In this document: positions 9,498-17,537 of the stretch, piece after piece | How positions within the stretch are numbered: the stretch's first letter is position 1 | How the letters are laid out: the number at the start of each line of letters is the position of its first letter | NCBI GenBank assembly: GCA_026988015.1 | Contig: JALSMA010000016.1 | Location: 1 to 64,000, forward strand | Direction: 5' to 3' | Length of the DNA stretch: 64,000 nucleotides | Origin: Desulfobulbaceae bacterium | Lineage (GTDB): Bacteria; Desulfobacterota; Desulfobulbia; Desulfobulbales; Desulfocapsaceae | The notes under the pieces: generated by a model | Told to the model about the DNA's origin: nothing | The model's database searches: none | Seen by the model: the letters and a program-made list of their open reading frames with translations, nothing else | Program-made: the position numbers and the translations under genes

Positions 9498-9737
9498 TGA
9501 CACACCTTTTTTTGCTATAGTTATATCGTTCTATCTCATTATAGAGAAAAATTTCACATTCGATGAATCGTATATAATAAACACATACTAGGTCAGTGTC
9601 AAACCTATTTCCCATTAGGATTCCCGCATTTCAGTTTCCACTTAATTTTTAATCAATTTTGTTGCGGTTTAGAGAGAATATACGTATAGTCCGGTTTCGT
9701 AATTTAGCTATTTTCTTTTTTACCCCGGATATAATGT

Positions 9738-9932
9738 ATGAAACTTTTCGTTCGACCTGTTGATTTTTCCAGGGTTCATACCCTGGTATACCATCTCCCT
9801 GAAGGCCCGACTCTTTCTCTGCCACCTGATGGCATAGAGGAATTCCTTGAACTTGAGCTGAACATTGGCCATGTCTGTGACACATCAGATATTGATGGAG
9901 TGGTTCACTTCTTCCCCAAGGGCAATGCCTGA
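9738..9932 (+). CDS. Hypothetical small protein (64 aa)
   Basis: An unrecognised 64-codon frame directly upstream of the PHP gene, same strand, 24 bases between stop and next ATG. Codon choice looks coding (GAT/GAG/CTG/GGC-rich with few rare codons) and the product is acidic in the middle (GIEEFLELELNIGHVCDTSDIDG). No Shine-Dalgarno stands before the ATG. There is no signal or membrane segment and only one cysteine. It could be a real small cytosolic protein co-transcribed with the phosphatase; conservation would decide. Confidence 0.4.
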   Translation: MKLFVRPVDFSRVHTLVYHLPEGPTLSLPPDGIEEFLELELNIGHVCDTSDIDGVVHFFPKGNA

Positions 9933-9956
9933 GCAACCATTCCTGGTACTGCTTCC

Positions 9957-10742
9957 ATGAAAGATCTGTCGTTAAAATCCGACGGCCACATCCACACCAG
10001 CTACTGTCATCATGCCACTGGTGAAATGGAGGAGTATGTTCTTGCCGCCATTGCATCTGGACTTCAGGAGATTGTATTTCTCGAACATATGGAAGCGGGA
10101 GTCCACTACTTTGAAAGTACCTGGCTCACAGAGGATGATTTTGATATCTATTTCGCGGAAGGAAAACATCTACAGGATAAATATGGTGACACCATAAAGG
10201 TATCCCTCGGCGTTGAAGTCGGATACAGTCCAACACACAAAGAAGAGTTACGTGAACGACTGGCCCGACGCTCCTGGGACAGGATTGGGATATCCTACCA
10301 CTTCATGCCTCACCCCGACAGTAGTCAATACCACCTCAACCTGGTGAGCAGAAAAGAGAGGAACATACTCGCAATAAAAAAACTCGGATGTGACTTTGTT
10401 CTGGAAAACTACTTCAAGACTCTCACCGAAGCCGTGGAATTTCTTCCAGGTACTGTGCTCTGTCACCTCGATGCTGCCCTGCGCTTCCAGCCCGGATTCT
10501 CCATAACCCCCAGCCATCGTGAACAGATCAGACCACTTCTGAAAGCTCTGCAATCAAAAGACATGGGGCTTGAGGTGAATACCTCAGGTTTCAGTATCAG
10601 AAAAACCCCCTTTCCCGCCCCGTTCATTATTCACGAGGCTATGGCGTTGGATATCCCGCTGATACCAGGTTCTGACGCCCACAGGCCGGAACATGTCGGC
10701 AAAGACTTCGACCGGCTGCCTGCCTACCTGGATTTCCCGTAA
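9957..10742 (+). CDS. PHP-domain phosphoesterase, histidinol-phosphatase (HisK) type
   Basis: The 261-residue protein shows the four PHP metal-binding motifs in order: DGHIHTSYCHHA at residues 9-20, FLEHM near 42, GVEVGY near 87, and the C-terminal GSDAHRPEHVG near 240-250, with CHLD near 165 and the EVNTSG segment near 205. This arrangement fits the PHP-type histidinol phosphatases, which hydrolyse L-histidinol phosphate in histidine synthesis using a trinuclear metal site. No other his gene is nearby, so another phosphoester substrate is possible. The small frame upstream may be in the same transcript. Confidence 0.75.
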   Translation: MKDLSLKSDGHIHTSYCHHATGEMEEYVLAAIASGLQEIVFLEHMEAGVHYFESTWLTEDDFDIYFAEGKHLQDKYGDTIKVSLGVEVGYSPTHKEELRERLARRSWDRIGISYHFMPHPDSSQYHLNLVSRKERNILAIKKLGCDFVLENYFKTLTEAVEFLPGTVLCHLDAALRFQPGFSITPSHREQIRPLLKALQSKDMGLEVNTSGFSIRKTPFPAPFIIHEAMALDIPLIPGSDAHRPEHVGKDFDRLPAYLDFP

Positions 10743-10749
10743 GCTTTTA

Positions 10750-10766
10750 CCTGAATCCATGACGGC
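10750..10766 (+). repeat. Copy of the CCTGAATCCGTGACGGC intergenic repeat
   Basis: CCTGAATCCATGACGGC, one mismatch from the copy at 40913-40929, eight bases after the PHP stop codon. The following bases CGTCA extend it into a short palindrome (TGACGGCGTCA). Confidence 0.4.
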
Positions 10767-10880
10767 GTCACAACTTTTTTGGTAACATATCGATACGGCT
10801 TACCAGAAGCAGCGGTTAAAAAACAAGCAGTATCATCATCAAACGCATACGGGTTCTGCACTTACCCAATCCCTGCAATA

Positions 10881-12500
10881 TCACCCAATATACTCACCCA
10901 TGGCTTCCTTCAACAGGGCTGCATTAAAAGGCTTTTGAATAACCTTATTTACCCCTGCGGCATAGGCAGCATCATTATCATTCACCTCGTTCTGAGTAGT
11001 TACCATAATAATGGGTAACTCTTTGGGACCATATTTTTTTCTTATTTCACCGGCAAGCATCACTCCGGTAATTTCCGGCATATTCAGATCAGTGAGAACC
11101 ATAGCCGGTTTTTCAGTCTGCAACCACTCAATGGCGGTGGCTGGAAACTCAAAGAGAACAGGTTCATAGCCCAACTCATGGAGGGTTGCCTTGTAAATAC
11201 TGAGAATCATCCGCGAATCGTCGACTGCAACCACCTTGACCTTATCCTCAACCTCATCATCCCCTTTAAGTTTTTTGGCAAAATCCTTAAACCCATTTTC
11301 CTCAAGGAGTTTGACATAATGCTCCTTTGTATCTTTATGGACATGGGGAAGATAGATCAGAGACAACTCCTGAAAAAAATCCTCGCCAACAAGACTCATA
11401 AATACTTTATCAACCTGGGCATTTACGATGATTTTGGTGATATGCCTAGCCTCATCATCCTTATTACGCAGGAGATTTTTAATACCGGCTGTGAGAATTT
11501 CGGAGTAGTTCTGATCAATGGCCCTGGCTGCTGCGACACAGACATGATCTTCAGGATCCGTCAGCCCTGCAGTCAGTGTGTAAGCACCTTTGCGCAGTGG
11601 GAGAAGAGCCAGGGCTTCGTAAGCCGCAAAACGAACGTTGGCACTCTTGGGCTCCTTTCCGAGTAGTTTTCTGATGGGCATAATAGCCGAGTCATCACCA
11701 ATATCTCCAAGCACATTCAAGGTATGGATAATAAAGTCAGGATCGTCCTGAAGCAGGTTACCTATGAGGGCAGGAACAGCCTTGGCACCAATACGTACCA
11801 ACTCCTGTTTTGCATAGATACGCATATGCGCATAATGCGACGCCAGGGTGTCGTTCAATTTTTCAAGGGAAACAGGGTCCTGAACATCGGCAAAAATAGA
11901 GAGGATCATATAATCCATCTCGTTGTCGGTTCCCATCCGTTCGGCAAGGCGATGCATGGCAGACTGCGTTCCCACCTGACCAAGGGCCTGAATAGCAGTA
12001 ATAATGAGATCTCTATTTGCAGCATAAAGGTAATCAGTGAGCGTGTTAATTGCCTGAGGATCACCTATCATTCCAAGGGTTTCAATGATCAACTTAATTT
12101 CAGATTCATCCTGCGAATTGGCTACCAGATACAAAAGAGCAGGAACAGCCTCTTCAAAACGCAGCTCTCCGGCAACATTGATCAGGTGTGTTTTATCCTT
12201 AATGGAGGAATCTGAAAGAAACTCTATGAGCAGCTCCGGATACGCAAGCAGATTAGACAGCAACGTCTCTTTGATAATCGGTAAATTATCTACTATATCC
12301 ACATGCTCCGTCATCAGGTGCAGCAAAATCGGTACTGTAAATTTGACATCACCACGTGACAGTTCGTAGATCAACCTGTTCTGGGTCTTCATATCTACAT
12401 CTGGAAGGTGGGCCAGAACAAGCTTTGTCTTCAGAGTATCCCCGGTCTGAATATTATCCCGAACCTCATCTATCATATGTTGAGTATTTAATTCTGCCAT
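10881..12500 (-). CDS. HEAT-repeat protein with C-terminal response-regulator receiver domain
   Basis: 539 residues. The first ~400 consist of tandem two-helix units of HEAT/PBS-lyase-like type (EAVPALLYLV, DPQAINTLTDYL, KAVPALIGNLL, DSAIMPIRKLL), which usually form a curved protein-binding scaffold. From about residue 418 a CheY-like receiver follows: VDDSRM acidic pocket, phosphoacceptor D471 in LTDLNMPE, and VTT...KPF. No DNA-binding or enzymatic output domain is present, so phosphorylation probably alters what the HEAT scaffold binds. The second ATG (12500) was chosen because GATGAGG sits at proper distance from it and too close to the first. The cognate kinase is not adjacent. Confidence 0.8.
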   Translation of the reverse strand: MAELNTQHMIDEVRDNIQTGDTLKTKLVLAHLPDVDMKTQNRLIYELSRGDVKFTVPILLHLMTEHVDIVDNLPIIKETLLSNLLAYPELLIEFLSDSSIKDKTHLINVAGELRFEEAVPALLYLVANSQDESEIKLIIETLGMIGDPQAINTLTDYLYAANRDLIITAIQALGQVGTQSAMHRLAERMGTDNEMDYMILSIFADVQDPVSLEKLNDTLASHYAHMRIYAKQELVRIGAKAVPALIGNLLQDDPDFIIHTLNVLGDIGDDSAIMPIRKLLGKEPKSANVRFAAYEALALLPLRKGAYTLTAGLTDPEDHVCVAAARAIDQNYSEILTAGIKNLLRNKDDEARHITKIIVNAQVDKVFMSLVGEDFFQELSLIYLPHVHKDTKEHYVKLLEENGFKDFAKKLKGDDEVEDKVKVVAVDDSRMILSIYKATLHELGYEPVLFEFPATAIEWLQTEKPAMVLTDLNMPEITGVMLAGEIRKKYGPKELPIIMVTTQNEVNDNDAAYAAGVNKVIQKPFNAALLKEAMGEYIG

Positions 12501-12688
12501 TGTCATTCCTCATCCGATTCCAGCCAATACGAGGCAAGTTTACTCTCACCACTGGAATAAAGTAATATTGTATCTCCCTGTGAACATGCTGATTACCTGA
12601 TACAAATTCAGGATATCATAAAAACAAGAATTATGTCTAGGAGCTTGTGCAGAATAGATAGATTTTTAGAAAAGGAAATGGAGACAGG

Positions 12689-12717
12689 TGCAGGAGAGAG
12701 AAAATTCCTCTCCTGCA
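12689..12717 (-). terminator. Hairpin downstream of the CoADR-rhodanese gene
   Basis: TGCAGGAGAG (12689-12698) pairs with CTCTCCTGCA (12708-12717) across a nine-base loop. It lies about 70 bases after the stop of the minus-strand flavoprotein gene. No clean T run follows on either strand, so its role as terminator is moderate. Confidence 0.4.
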
Positions 12718-12785
12718 GAAAGCTACTACCGGTACAAACAGTATATTCCTACATCCCATCCGCTGACCTGTGACGCATCCAGGTA

Positions 12786-14513
12786 CTATTTGGATGGGTA
12801 CCAGTCCACACCAATGTGCCGCAACATATTAAAGCCACCGCCAAGAACCAGACTGTCAGCACGCCCCTCACTATCAAGAAAACTCTGAATCTCAAACGAC
12901 CGTGTCCCGGAATCACAGAGAATAATCAGAGTTTTTTCCTCGGGAAGCTCTGTAAAACGTTCTCGAATTTCATTGTAGGGAACGGCAATCCACTTATCTG
13001 TTCCAAATTTTTCCACAAAGGGGGCAGCTTCCTGGGGGTGCCTGATATCAAGGGCAACCCACTCTTCTTCCATTGAAAAATCATCCATCCAGTCAAGGAA
13101 GGATTCAATACTCACTTTTCTCAGACGACCATCACAAAGATTGTCTGCGACATAGGCCAAGGCGTTGATGGTATCAATAGCCGCAGAGAATGGCGGAGCG
13201 TAGGCCATTTCAAGGGTTCCGAAATCATCCAGGGTGGCGCCATTTGTTATGTAGGCCGCCGCAGCATTAATTCTTGCGGAGATTCCATCACCCATAGGTC
13301 CGAAACCCTGAACACCAAGAACCCTTCTGGTACGACGATCAAAAACCATCTGAAAACAGACAATAGCCTCCGTAGGAAAAAAATGAGCCCGATCCGCAGG
13401 AGCAGTAAGCGCCACATCTGCATCAAATCCTTCTGCAAGTGCCACTTCAAGACTGAGCCCTGTGGCACCGATACACACATCAAATGCCTTCATGATAAAA
13501 CTCCCCACAGCCCCTTTGAAGGTGGAAGGAATGCCGGCCATGTTATCACCGGCAATACGGCCCTCCTTATTGGCCAGGGAACCCAGCGGTGCATAAAATT
13601 TCTTCCCGGACACCAGATGCATGACCTCAATACAATCACCTGCCGCATAAATAAAGGGATCAGATGTCTGCATTCGCTCATTCACTACAATAGCACCCAT
13701 TGGTGAGGTTACAAGTCCCGCATCCACGGCAATCTCAGAGCGGGGCCTGACGCCAGCAGCCATGATGACAATATCAGCCTCGATGGTTCGATTGGCTGTC
13801 CTCAGGCCTGTCACCTTGCCATCTTTTCCGGTAATCTCAGTCGCTCCTTCTCCAAGAAAGACGTCAACATCATTATCCCGTAGATGTTTGGTAAGCATGG
13901 AGGCCAGTGGAAAATCTACAATGCGCGGTAGGACCTGAGGCATAAACTCAACAACTGCAGTTTCAACTCCCCAGAGGTCTTTAAATGCCTCTGCCATCTC
14001 AAGGCCAATGGCACCACCGCCAATCACAACCGCCTTGCTAACTTTCCCCTTGGCAATTCTATCTTTGATTTCAATAGCCTTATGGAGATCTGAAATGGTG
14101 AAGACACCATCAAAATCGGCACCAGGTATGGGAAGAACAAACGGTTTGGAGCCGGTGGCAATCATCAGGACATCATAGGCAACATCCTCTTTGTCACCGC
14201 TTGCCACATCCTGGGTCTGAACCGTTTTATTTTTACGGTCAATTCCAAGTGCCCGGGTTCCGCTTTTAACAATAACTCCTTTCGCATCCCTGAAAAATGT
14301 TTCATCTCGAACCATATGGAAACTGGTGGAACGTAACTCGGTTTCATCGGAGACATCACCTGAAACATAGTAAGGAATTCCACAGCCGCCGTAGGAAAAC
14401 AGAGTATCCTGTTCAATAATGGTCACCTCTGCATCCTGAATCAGCCGTTTCACACGGCACGCTGCCTTCGGACCTGCAGCAACACCACCAATAATTACTA
14501 TTTTTTTTGTCAT
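12786..14513 (-). CDS. CoA-disulfide reductase-like FAD/NAD(P)H oxidoreductase fused to rhodanese
   Basis: A 575-residue fusion. Residues 1-450 are a pyridine nucleotide-disulfide oxidoreductase: IIGGVAAG FAD motif at the start, the single redox cysteine C44 in SYGGCGIPYYVSG as in CoA-disulfide reductases, the NAD(P)H motif VVIGGGAIGLE near 165, and YAAGDC for the FAD ribityl. Residues ~470-575 are a rhodanese-like domain with active-site C533 in LCDSGTRS. This architecture is known from CoADR-RHD and from NADPH-dependent polysulfide/persulfide reductases, so the likely job is reduction of CoA or thiol persulfides in sulfur metabolism. GGAGG precedes the ATG at 14513; the frame opens 13 codons earlier. 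It appears monocistronic. Confidence 0.85.
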   Translation of the reverse strand: MTKKIVIIGGVAAGPKAACRVKRLIQDAEVTIIEQDTLFSYGGCGIPYYVSGDVSDETELRSTSFHMVRDETFFRDAKGVIVKSGTRALGIDRKNKTVQTQDVASGDKEDVAYDVLMIATGSKPFVLPIPGADFDGVFTISDLHKAIEIKDRIAKGKVSKAVVIGGGAIGLEMAEAFKDLWGVETAVVEFMPQVLPRIVDFPLASMLTKHLRDNDVDVFLGEGATEITGKDGKVTGLRTANRTIEADIVIMAAGVRPRSEIAVDAGLVTSPMGAIVVNERMQTSDPFIYAAGDCIEVMHLVSGKKFYAPLGSLANKEGRIAGDNMAGIPSTFKGAVGSFIMKAFDVCIGATGLSLEVALAEGFDADVALTAPADRAHFFPTEAIVCFQMVFDRRTRRVLGVQGFGPMGDGISARINAAAAYITNGATLDDFGTLEMAYAPPFSAAIDTINALAYVADNLCDGRLRKVSIESFLDWMDDFSMEEEWVALDIRHPQEAAPFVEKFGTDKWIAVPYNEIRERFTELPEEKTLIILCDSGTRSFEIQSFLDSEGRADSLVLGGGFNMLRHIGVDWYPSK

Positions 14514-14627
14514 CCCAAACCTCCGAATCTGAACATGAGAATGCTCCAACATAATGGAGCTATTTAATTTTTCAATGATACTGACAGAACAATAAAAACA
14601 GGGAAATTACAAGCAGAAAAGGATGGT

Positions 14628-15434
14628 TCAAGGCTGTTTAGCACTGCTGAGGCAATCTAATACCAGCCGTTGCCTGTCATCAAAAAGACGCCTGCTGATC
14701 AGCCAAATAGCGCTGAGTACACCAAAGCCGGTTCCTGCAGCAATAAGAAACATGATCAGGATTTGATATTTTACGGCATCAAGGGGTGACGATCCTCCCA
14801 GAATCTGTCCTGTCATCATACCGGGCAGGCTGACCACACCAGCCGCTGCCATGGAATTTATGATTGGAATCATCCCGGTGCGCATGCAGTCACGCCTGAT
14901 CTCACCACTCGCCTCCTGCCAGGTATGCCCCAGGAGCAACCGCTGTTCGACCATTCCCTGCTGATTATATATTTCGGTGGTCAATCTATCAGAAGCCAAA
15001 GCCACTCCATTCATAGTATTACCAAGCAGCATCCCAAGTAGAGGAATCGCGTACTGCGGCAGATACCAGGGATCAGCCCCCACCATGACAGTAAGTGCCA
15101 GAATAGTCACTGTGAATGAAGAAATCAGCATGGAGCCGGTACTAATCAGATAACCGGCTGCCCCACGCAATTTGCGCTTCTGCCTGGCCCACACCTCATA
15201 TCCTGCAACAAGCAGCATACAAAGGGACATCAACCCCACAAAAGGAAAGCTGACACTGGCAAAAAGTGCCTTTAATACCATACCGATAAGCAGTAACTGC
15301 ACTGTCATGCGAACACCGGATATCACAATCCGTTTTTCAAGGCCCAGCCCAATACGCAGACTGGTTGCTGCAAGAAGGAGTAGAAGACAGGCGGCCAGAG
15401 AGAGATCAAAACTACTCAGAGATATCACATGCAT
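14628..15434 (-). CDS. fetB: FetB-type ABC transporter permease (UPF0014)
   Basis: 268 residues with about seven hydrophobic spans and the family segments LGMLLGNTMNGVALASDRL and GMMTGQILGGSSPLDAVKYQI, diagnostic of the YbbM/FetB permease. In E. coli FetAB contributes to iron homeostasis, probably by iron export; the substrate here is inferred from that. The gene begins inside the last ten bases of fetA, so both subunits are translationally coupled. It is the last gene of the minus-strand run that descends from the dcw cluster. Confidence 0.85.
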   Translation of the reverse strand: MHVISLSSFDLSLAACLLLLLAATSLRIGLGLEKRIVISGVRMTVQLLLIGMVLKALFASVSFPFVGLMSLCMLLVAGYEVWARQKRKLRGAAGYLISTGSMLISSFTVTILALTVMVGADPWYLPQYAIPLLGMLLGNTMNGVALASDRLTTEIYNQQGMVEQRLLLGHTWQEASGEIRRDCMRTGMIPIINSMAAAGVVSLPGMMTGQILGGSSPLDAVKYQILIMFLIAAGTGFGVLSAIWLISRRLFDDRQRLVLDCLSSAKQP

Positions 15435-16093
15435 CGTTGTTTCTCCTCTGATAAACCATTCCCCTCAACACGATAAACCCTGGTTGCCACCCGGAAGAGC
15501 TGCTCGAGATCATGACTTACCCAGAGACAAATACACTGATTGCTGGCACAGATATCAACAACTATGGCCTCAACCGCCGCAGCCATTTCCCTGTCCAGTG
15601 CCGATGTGGGTTCATCAAGAAGAAGCACCTGGGGCTCATTCATGAGGGAACGAACTAAAGCCAGGCGCTGCCGTTCACCCGTGGAGAGCCTGCTAATCTG
15701 CCACCTCATAACATCCGCACTAAAACCCAGTTTCTTAAAGAGAACCTGCAATGCCGTTGCCGGACTCTTATTATCAAAATGGGCTCCGACAGTATCATAC
15801 CACCAAAATGATTCTGCAGGCACCATGGCCACCCTTTTTCTCCACTCGGGAGCTGCAACCGATGAGCAGGCGTCATCGCCCAGAAAGCAGTCCCCTTCGT
15901 GAGCGATTACGTCAGCAATTGCTCTTAACAGTTGCGTTTTTCCGACTCCTGAACGCCCTGTCAGGCCGACACATTCCCCTGGCCCAATATCCATACTATA
16001 GGGACCATTGCCGAGAAAAGTGAGCCGAGATAGATGTAATCCTATCGCTGCTCGGTTCTCAGGGCAGATTGATGGTAAAGGTGCTTCCTTCAT
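15425..16093 (-). CDS. fetA: FetA-type ABC transporter ATP-binding protein
   Basis: 222 residues with a complete ABC ATPase set: Walker A LTGRSGVGKTQLLRA near 49, Q-loop region AMVPAESFWW, signature LSTGERQRLALVRSL near 143, Walker B LLLDEPTSALD and the switch histidine in WVSHD. It pairs with FetB downstream. The start overlaps the 3' end of the sensor kinase gene by 35 bases, an unusually long overlap, with AAAGGA just before the ATG. No later convincing start exists, because conserved sequence already begins by residue 20. Confidence 0.85.
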   Translation of the reverse strand: MKEAPLPSICPENRAAIGLHLSRLTFLGNGPYSMDIGPGECVGLTGRSGVGKTQLLRAIADVIAHEGDCFLGDDACSSVAAPEWRKRVAMVPAESFWWYDTVGAHFDNKSPATALQVLFKKLGFSADVMRWQISRLSTGERQRLALVRSLMNEPQVLLLDEPTSALDREMAAAVEAIVVDICASNQCICLWVSHDLEQLFRVATRVYRVEGNGLSEEKQRCM

Positions 16094-17537
16094 TTTCCTT
16101 TGAACTCACTGAGATAGTACCATGGTGCTGATCGATGATATTTTTAGTGATGGCAAGACCAAGTCCTGTCCCCCGGTTTCTATCAGTATAAAAAGGTTTA
16201 AAAATTTCTGTTTTCTTCTCTTCACTCATCCCAACGCCACTATCTTGAATGGCGATAAATACAGAACCATCTGACCTGACCACTCCCGTTGTAACCTTGA
16301 GCTGCCCACCAGTGGGCATAGCCTGTATTCCATTCACCAGAATATTCAACAGGGCACGATAAAAAAGATCAGGATCAATAGTAATTTTACCCACATTTTC
16401 TGAGAGTTCAACCTGTAGCTCTATATCTTTCCCCTTGAGTTCTGGTTCGATGAACTGAAGTGCCTGGGTAATGGAATTATTAATGGCAACAGGATGCAGC
16501 TTAGCTTTTTTGGGACGGGCAAAATCGAGAAATTCGAGGACTATATCATTGAGTCTGGTGGTCTCTGCGACAATAATCTCCGCCAGGTTCTCATTACCTG
16601 GAGCCACTTTTTTGATCCTCTTCACTAGAATTTCAGCCGTCGAACGAACAATCCCTAGGGGGCTTTTAATCTCATGCGAAACAGTGGCCACCATAGTGCC
16701 CAGATGTGCCAGGCGCTGGGCATGGCTGAGTTTTTTCTCAAGACTCAAACGTTCACGAACCCTTTTTTCCATAATCCTGTCAGCTCTGGTAACAATGACC
16801 AGAAGGACAAGGAAGAGAATGGTCATCACCAGGGAGGAAACAAGAATAACCCGCCACTGCAGCTCAACGATTGCCTCGTATTCCCTGGACAAATCCTGGG
16901 TGATTTCGATTACCCCCATAATAGGCCCATCCCCACTGGCATCTTCACGCACCTGGCGAAAGGGAATAAAAGTTTTCAGCTGACAGTGTACAGCCTGAGT
17001 TCCCGGAAAAAGATTAAAGATATTGCCACTGGATAAAATCTGAGAATTCGGAGCTCCGGAAAGAGCCTTTTCATACTCGATGCCCCCCATATTTTTTTTT
17101 CCAACAAGCTCTCTGTTGGTCGAGTATGAAATGATGTTGACGCTGGAGTCATAGATGGTAACTGCCTCCATCTTCATACTGTCAGTTGCATTGCGGACAA
17201 TCCTGTCCAAGAGCTGGAACTGTTCTGGATTGGAAAGGGCAATTTTCCCATAACTGATAACAGTAGGAAGCACAAAGCCCCTGAATACCTGCTGATTGAG
17301 GTTTTCAGCAAGAAGCAGAGAATAGGCCTCACTCTGGTCAAGCATTACATCGCGGGCATGTCTGGAAATAACCCAGGAGAGGATAAAGGTAAAGATGAGA
17401 ATTACTCCAAGACTTGTAAATGAAAAATATTTTACAAGCTGAAATGGCATAAGACCGGCTCGAAGCCGCTCGAGATGCTCCGGGTCATCCACTGCAACAG
17501 ATTTAGAATGGAGTCCCTCTGATCTCTTTTCAGTCAC
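16059..17537 (-). CDS. Membrane sensor histidine kinase
   Basis: 492 residues. A transmembrane helix at about 38-58, a periplasmic sensing region of ~165 residues (PAS/Cache-like, with NSQILSSGNIFNLFPGTQ), a second helix at about 228-250, then HisKA with phosphoacceptor H288 in VSHEIKSPLG and a HATPase domain (NILVNGIQAMP, DSGVGM, GTGLGLAITKNIIDQH). The arrangement resembles ZraS/NtrB-like kinases that partner sigma54 activators. No response regulator adjoins it; the NtrC-type regulator at 59.5-60.8 kb is one conceivable partner. The start overlaps the radical SAM gene by eight bases and the end overlaps fetA, so kinase and transporter are co-expressed, perhaps linking a metal signal to export. 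Confidence 0.85.
   Translation of the reverse strand: MTEKRSEGLHSKSVAVDDPEHLERLRAGLMPFQLVKYFSFTSLGVILIFTFILSWVISRHARDVMLDQSEAYSLLLAENLNQQVFRGFVLPTVISYGKIALSNPEQFQLLDRIVRNATDSMKMEAVTIYDSSVNIISYSTNRELVGKKNMGGIEYEKALSGAPNSQILSSGNIFNLFPGTQAVHCQLKTFIPFRQVREDASGDGPIMGVIEITQDLSREYEAIVELQWRVILVSSLVMTILFLVLLVIVTRADRIMEKRVRERLSLEKKLSHAQRLAHLGTMVATVSHEIKSPLGIVRSTAEILVKRIKKVAPGNENLAEIIVAETTRLNDIVLEFLDFARPKKAKLHPVAINNSITQALQFIEPELKGKDIELQVELSENVGKITIDPDLFYRALLNILVNGIQAMPTGGQLKVTTGVVRSDGSVFIAIQDSGVGMSEEKKTEIFKPFYTDRNRGTGLGLAITKNIIDQHHGTISVSSKENEGSTFTINLP

Noticed and set aside
9730-9735. TATAAT just before the 64-codon frame, read as its promoter
   Set aside because: No -35 at proper spacing, and it sits two bases before the ATG, which would put the start codon upstream of transcription.
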